Assembly (NCBI RefSeq): GCF_000732195.1
Contig: NZ_JNNU01000006.1
Coordinates: 186,001 to 250,000, forward strand
Reading direction: 5' to 3'
DNA length: 64,000 nt
DNA from: Neorhizobium vignae
GTDB lineage: Bacteria > Pseudomonadota > Alphaproteobacteria > Rhizobiales > Rhizobiaceae
Shown: positions 62,161 to 64,000 of the stretch, one piece after another
Position numbering within the stretch: the first letter of the stretch is position 1
Layout of the letters: each line of letters starts with the position of its first letter
Notes under the pieces: model-generated
Told to the model about the DNA's origin: nothing
The model's input: the letters and a program-made list of their open reading frames with translations, nothing else
Databases searched by the model: none
Made by a program: the position numbers and the translations under genes

Positions 62161-62601
62161 ATGGCGTACTGGCTTTACAAATCCGAACCGTCGGCCTGGT
62201 CCTGGGAACAGCAGAAGGCGGCGGGGGAAAAAGGCACCGAATGGACCGGCGTGCGAAACTACCTGGCGCGCAACAACATGCGGGCCATGAAGATCGGCGA
62301 CAAGGGTTTCTTCTACCACTCGAATGACGGGCTGGAGATCGTCGGCATCGTCGAGGTCTGCGCGCTGTCGCATCCCGATTCGACGGCACAAGGCGATCCG
62401 AAGTGGGATTGCGTCGATATCCGCGCCGTGACCGACATGCCGACGCCGGTGACGCTGAAGGATATCAAGGCAAACCCGAAGTTCGAGAAGATGTCGCTTG
62501 TCACCTCGATGCGGCTTTCCGTACAGCCGGTGACCGACGAGGAGTATTTCGAGATCTGCCGTCTCGGCGGCCTCGATAACCCTCCCAAATCTCCCACTTG
62601 A
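62161..62601 (+). CDS. EVE domain-containing protein
   Basis: A 146-residue single-domain EVE protein, related to YTH and PUA-like readers of modified bases. The opening MAYWLYKSEPSAWSWEQQ, WTGVRNYLARNNMRAMKIGDKGFFYHSN and the later VTLKDIKANPKFEKMSLV are the family marks, with the aromatic residues that form the base pocket. EVE proteins are thought to bind modified cytosine in DNA or RNA. GAGGCG precedes the ATG. Four-gene context is ordinary core chromosome, not a defence island. Confidence 0.92.
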   Translation: MAYWLYKSEPSAWSWEQQKAAGEKGTEWTGVRNYLARNNMRAMKIGDKGFFYHSNDGLEIVGIVEVCALSHPDSTAQGDPKWDCVDIRAVTDMPTPVTLKDIKANPKFEKMSLVTSMRLSVQPVTDEEYFEICRLGGLDNPPKSPT

Positions 62602-62608
62602 TCCCGCC

Positions 62609-63256
62609 TTGAAGACCGATCCGCAGGCTTTCATTCTCGAAAACACCGATCTCATGCGCCCGCCGCATGTGCCGGAAATCGTGCTGCATCTGGCGACGGA
62701 AGCGCACGATCTCTGGCTGAAGACCGAAGAGGATCTGGAAAAGATCGGCCTGCCGCCGCCCTTCTGGGCATTTGCCTGGGCGGGTGGGCAAGGCTTGGCG
62801 CGCCATATTCTCGATCATCCGGAAACGGTAGCCGGCAAACGGGTTCTGGACTTCGCCAGCGGGTCCGGGCTGGTGGCGATCGCGGCGAAGCTCGCCGGTG
62901 CCTCGGATGTGCTGGCGGCGGATATCGATCCGTGGGCTGCGAGCGCTATTGCGCTGAATGCTACGGAGAACGGGGTGGTAATCCGCTCCACTGCCGACGA
63001 CCAGATCGGCAGGGCGATCGAAGCGGATGTCATCCTTGCCGGCGATGTCTTCTACGACCGGGAGTTTGCGGCCGCCTTGATCCCATGGTTCACGCGCCTT
63101 GCGGGTGACGGGAAGCTGGTCCTGATCGGCGATCCCGGCCGCAGCTACCTTCCGAAAGACAGACTGGAGCAACTCGCCGTCTATCAGGTTCCGGTCACCC
63201 GGGCGCTGGAGGACAGCGAGGTGAAGAAGACGACGGTCTGGCGGTTTGCCCGATAA
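62609..63256 (+). CDS. Class I SAM-dependent methyltransferase (ETFB-lysine methyltransferase-like)
   Basis: A 215-residue protein. The start is a TTG at 62609 (KTDPQAFILENTDL); the next in-frame ATG is 15 codons later and would cut a conserved N-terminus. Residues PFWAFAWAGGQGLARHI, the SAM motif VLDFASGSGLVAIAA, AADIDPW and VILAGDVFYDREF match the group of METTL20/ETFB and ribosomal-protein lysine methyltransferases. The exact target is unknown. It follows the EVE gene by 7 bases and ends the tsaD operon. Confidence 0.9.
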   Translation: MKTDPQAFILENTDLMRPPHVPEIVLHLATEAHDLWLKTEEDLEKIGLPPPFWAFAWAGGQGLARHILDHPETVAGKRVLDFASGSGLVAIAAKLAGASDVLAADIDPWAASAIALNATENGVVIRSTADDQIGRAIEADVILAGDVFYDREFAAALIPWFTRLAGDGKLVLIGDPGRSYLPKDRLEQLAVYQVPVTRALEDSEVKKTTVWRFAR

Positions 63257-63357
63257 GTTGGCGGTCTCGCCAATCGTTGCCGCGGCAGCGATGGGGCCGA
63301 GCGGAGAAGAGGATCTGACCAGCCTCACCGCACGGTCCCACCGGATGTTCGTGGCGG

Positions 63358-63726
63358 TCAAAACGAGAGCGTGGCGGCTCCGTCCTTGATCTCGGCGTGC
63401 ATTGCGCTTGCCCCGACGATGACGACGCCCTCGAGCAGGTCGTTCTCGTCGTAACCGCGCGACTTAACGCAGGGCGGGCATGCCCAGATCGTGCCGCCGC
63501 GTTTCTGGAAGTCGTCGATCGATTGTGCCAGCGGATCGAGCGGCGCCACATGGGTCATCCGCTGCCCGCCCTTGCGGACGAGATCGATCGCGGCGCTGGT
63601 CAGAAATACAGAAACCTTGAGCCCCGCAGTGATGCCGCCATTGGCAATCGTGAAGGCGACCGACGACAGTTCGGAATCGATGCCCTTGGTGACCAGCACC
63701 ACTAGTTTGTCAGTTTGAGTTTGCAT
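63358..63726 (-). CDS. DsrE/F-like small protein with CxxC
   Basis: A 122-residue protein starting MQTQTDKLVVLVTKGIDSE after GGGAGA. The alpha/beta pattern VFLTSAAIDLVRKG, PLAQSIDDFQKRGGTIWACPPCVKSRGYDENDLL and VVIVGASAMHAEI is that of the DsrE/DsrF-like fold. The CPPC pair suggests sulfur transfer or redox work. It is divergent from an AraC-type regulator gene that probably controls it. Confidence 0.8.
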   Translation of the reverse strand: MQTQTDKLVVLVTKGIDSELSSVAFTIANGGITAGLKVSVFLTSAAIDLVRKGGQRMTHVAPLDPLAQSIDDFQKRGGTIWACPPCVKSRGYDENDLLEGVVIVGASAMHAEIKDGAATLSF

Positions 63727-63794
63727 TGTATTCTCCCACGGTTGAGTTGACGTGCTCACTGTAGGAAGGCAGGCGAAACCTGTCTTTGGCCGAG

Positions 63795-64000
63795 ATGCGT
63801 GAAGACTTGTCCGAAAATCCTGAACTGAGGCGTGGCGTGGCGCGGGACGACGTGCTGTCTGCGCTTTTGTCGACCATCCGCCTTTCAGGGTCGTTGCAGT
63901 TCTGCTTCATGCCCTCCGGCAACTGGCAGACGGATGCCACGCCCTCGATGGCGAACCTTTCGGGGAAGGCAATCGGCACGGTACCGTTTCACATCGTCGC
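63795..64000 (+). CDS. AraC-type regulator with cupin N-terminus (cut by window end)
   Basis: The first 68 codons of a gene that runs past the window. The sequence from MREDLSENPEL on, with DVLSALLSTIRLSGSLQFCF and MPSGNWQTDATP, matches the N-terminal cupin domain of a large AraC subfamily whose members are often divergent from redox or dehydrogenase genes. The DNA-binding half is outside. The start ATG at 63795 lacks a strong ribosome site, so a slightly different start is possible. Confidence 0.75.
   Translation, partial: MREDLSENPELRRGVARDDVLSALLSTIRLSGSLQFCFMPSGNWQTDATPSMANLSGKAIGTVPFHIV

Noticed and set aside
62161..62601. EVE protein as part of a defence system
   Set aside because: Its neighbours tsaD, gpsA, YciI and a protein methyltransferase are housekeeping genes in an ordinary operon; no restriction or effector genes are near.

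Overview
The window looks like a chromosomal stretch from an alphaproteobacterium of the order Rhizobiales, most likely family Rhizobiaceae (Rhizobium, Agrobacterium or a relative). The evidence is high GC content, the gene families present (DUF2585, DUF2794, DUF1223, IalB, an alphaproteobacterial mitofilin homologue), rhizobial interspersed palindromes, and the order rplS / trmD-rimM-rpsP / chorismate mutase / ffh / dapF-mtaB-ftsY / ccmABCDG / acnA. No tRNA, rRNA, CRISPR array, prophage or complete insertion sequence was seen.

Layout. 1-1.2 kb: end of an MFS transporter and a secreted NTF2-like protein. 1.2-6.7 kb: translation and protein-export genes on the minus strand (rplS, trmD, rimM, rpsP, chorismate mutase, ffh), with a TauE/SafE permease inserted between rplS and trmD. 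6.9-13.8 kb: an accessory block between ffh and dapF, holding a VapBC toxin-antitoxin pair, a Tat-exported metallo-beta-lactamase-fold hydrolase, and an iron-controlled surface-signalling heme-uptake cluster (FecI-type sigma, FecR-type anti-sigma, STN-domain TonB receptor, heme oxygenase). 14.2-19.3 kb: dapF, mtaB, ftsY, yciB and DUF2585. 19.9-21.1 kb: a frameshifted diguanylate cyclase. 21.1-24.3 kb: cytochrome c maturation genes ccmG, D, C, B and A, with a repeat cluster splitting ccmA from ccmB. 24.6-29.9 kb: acnA, a second TauE/SafE protein, DUF1223 and DUF2794. 29.9-38.5 kb: an acetyltransferase, a Bax-inhibitor-1 protein, a YbbAP-type ABC system with TesA, ThpR, pterin dehydratase, an orphan ECF sigma and an IalB protein. 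38.7-46 kb: rlmN, exporters, a dehydrogenase, argG, and a MarR-controlled efflux locus. 46-54 kb: an M3 peptidase, typA, ppa, YggT/DUF167 and an MFS exporter. 54-59.7 kb: an operon hemC-hemD-mitofilin-hemY-terB-amidotransferase on the minus strand. 59.7-64 kb: tsaD-gpsA-YciI-EVE-methyltransferase, a DsrE-like protein and the start of an AraC-type regulator.

How the genes relate. Both GTPases of co-translational targeting, Ffh and its receptor FtsY, lie here on either side of the accessory block. Heme recurs: tetrapyrrole synthesis (hemC, hemD, hemY), heme delivery to cytochromes c (ccm), and heme capture and cleavage (receptor plus oxygenase). Iron control is supported by a TGA-N9-TCA palindrome lying on the predicted sigma-gene promoter and a second such motif before the receptor.

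The points most worth attention are a 206-bp inverted-repeat element read in frame inside ftsY, a candidate small RNA just upstream of ffh, the heme-signalling island, and the frameshift in the GGDEF gene.
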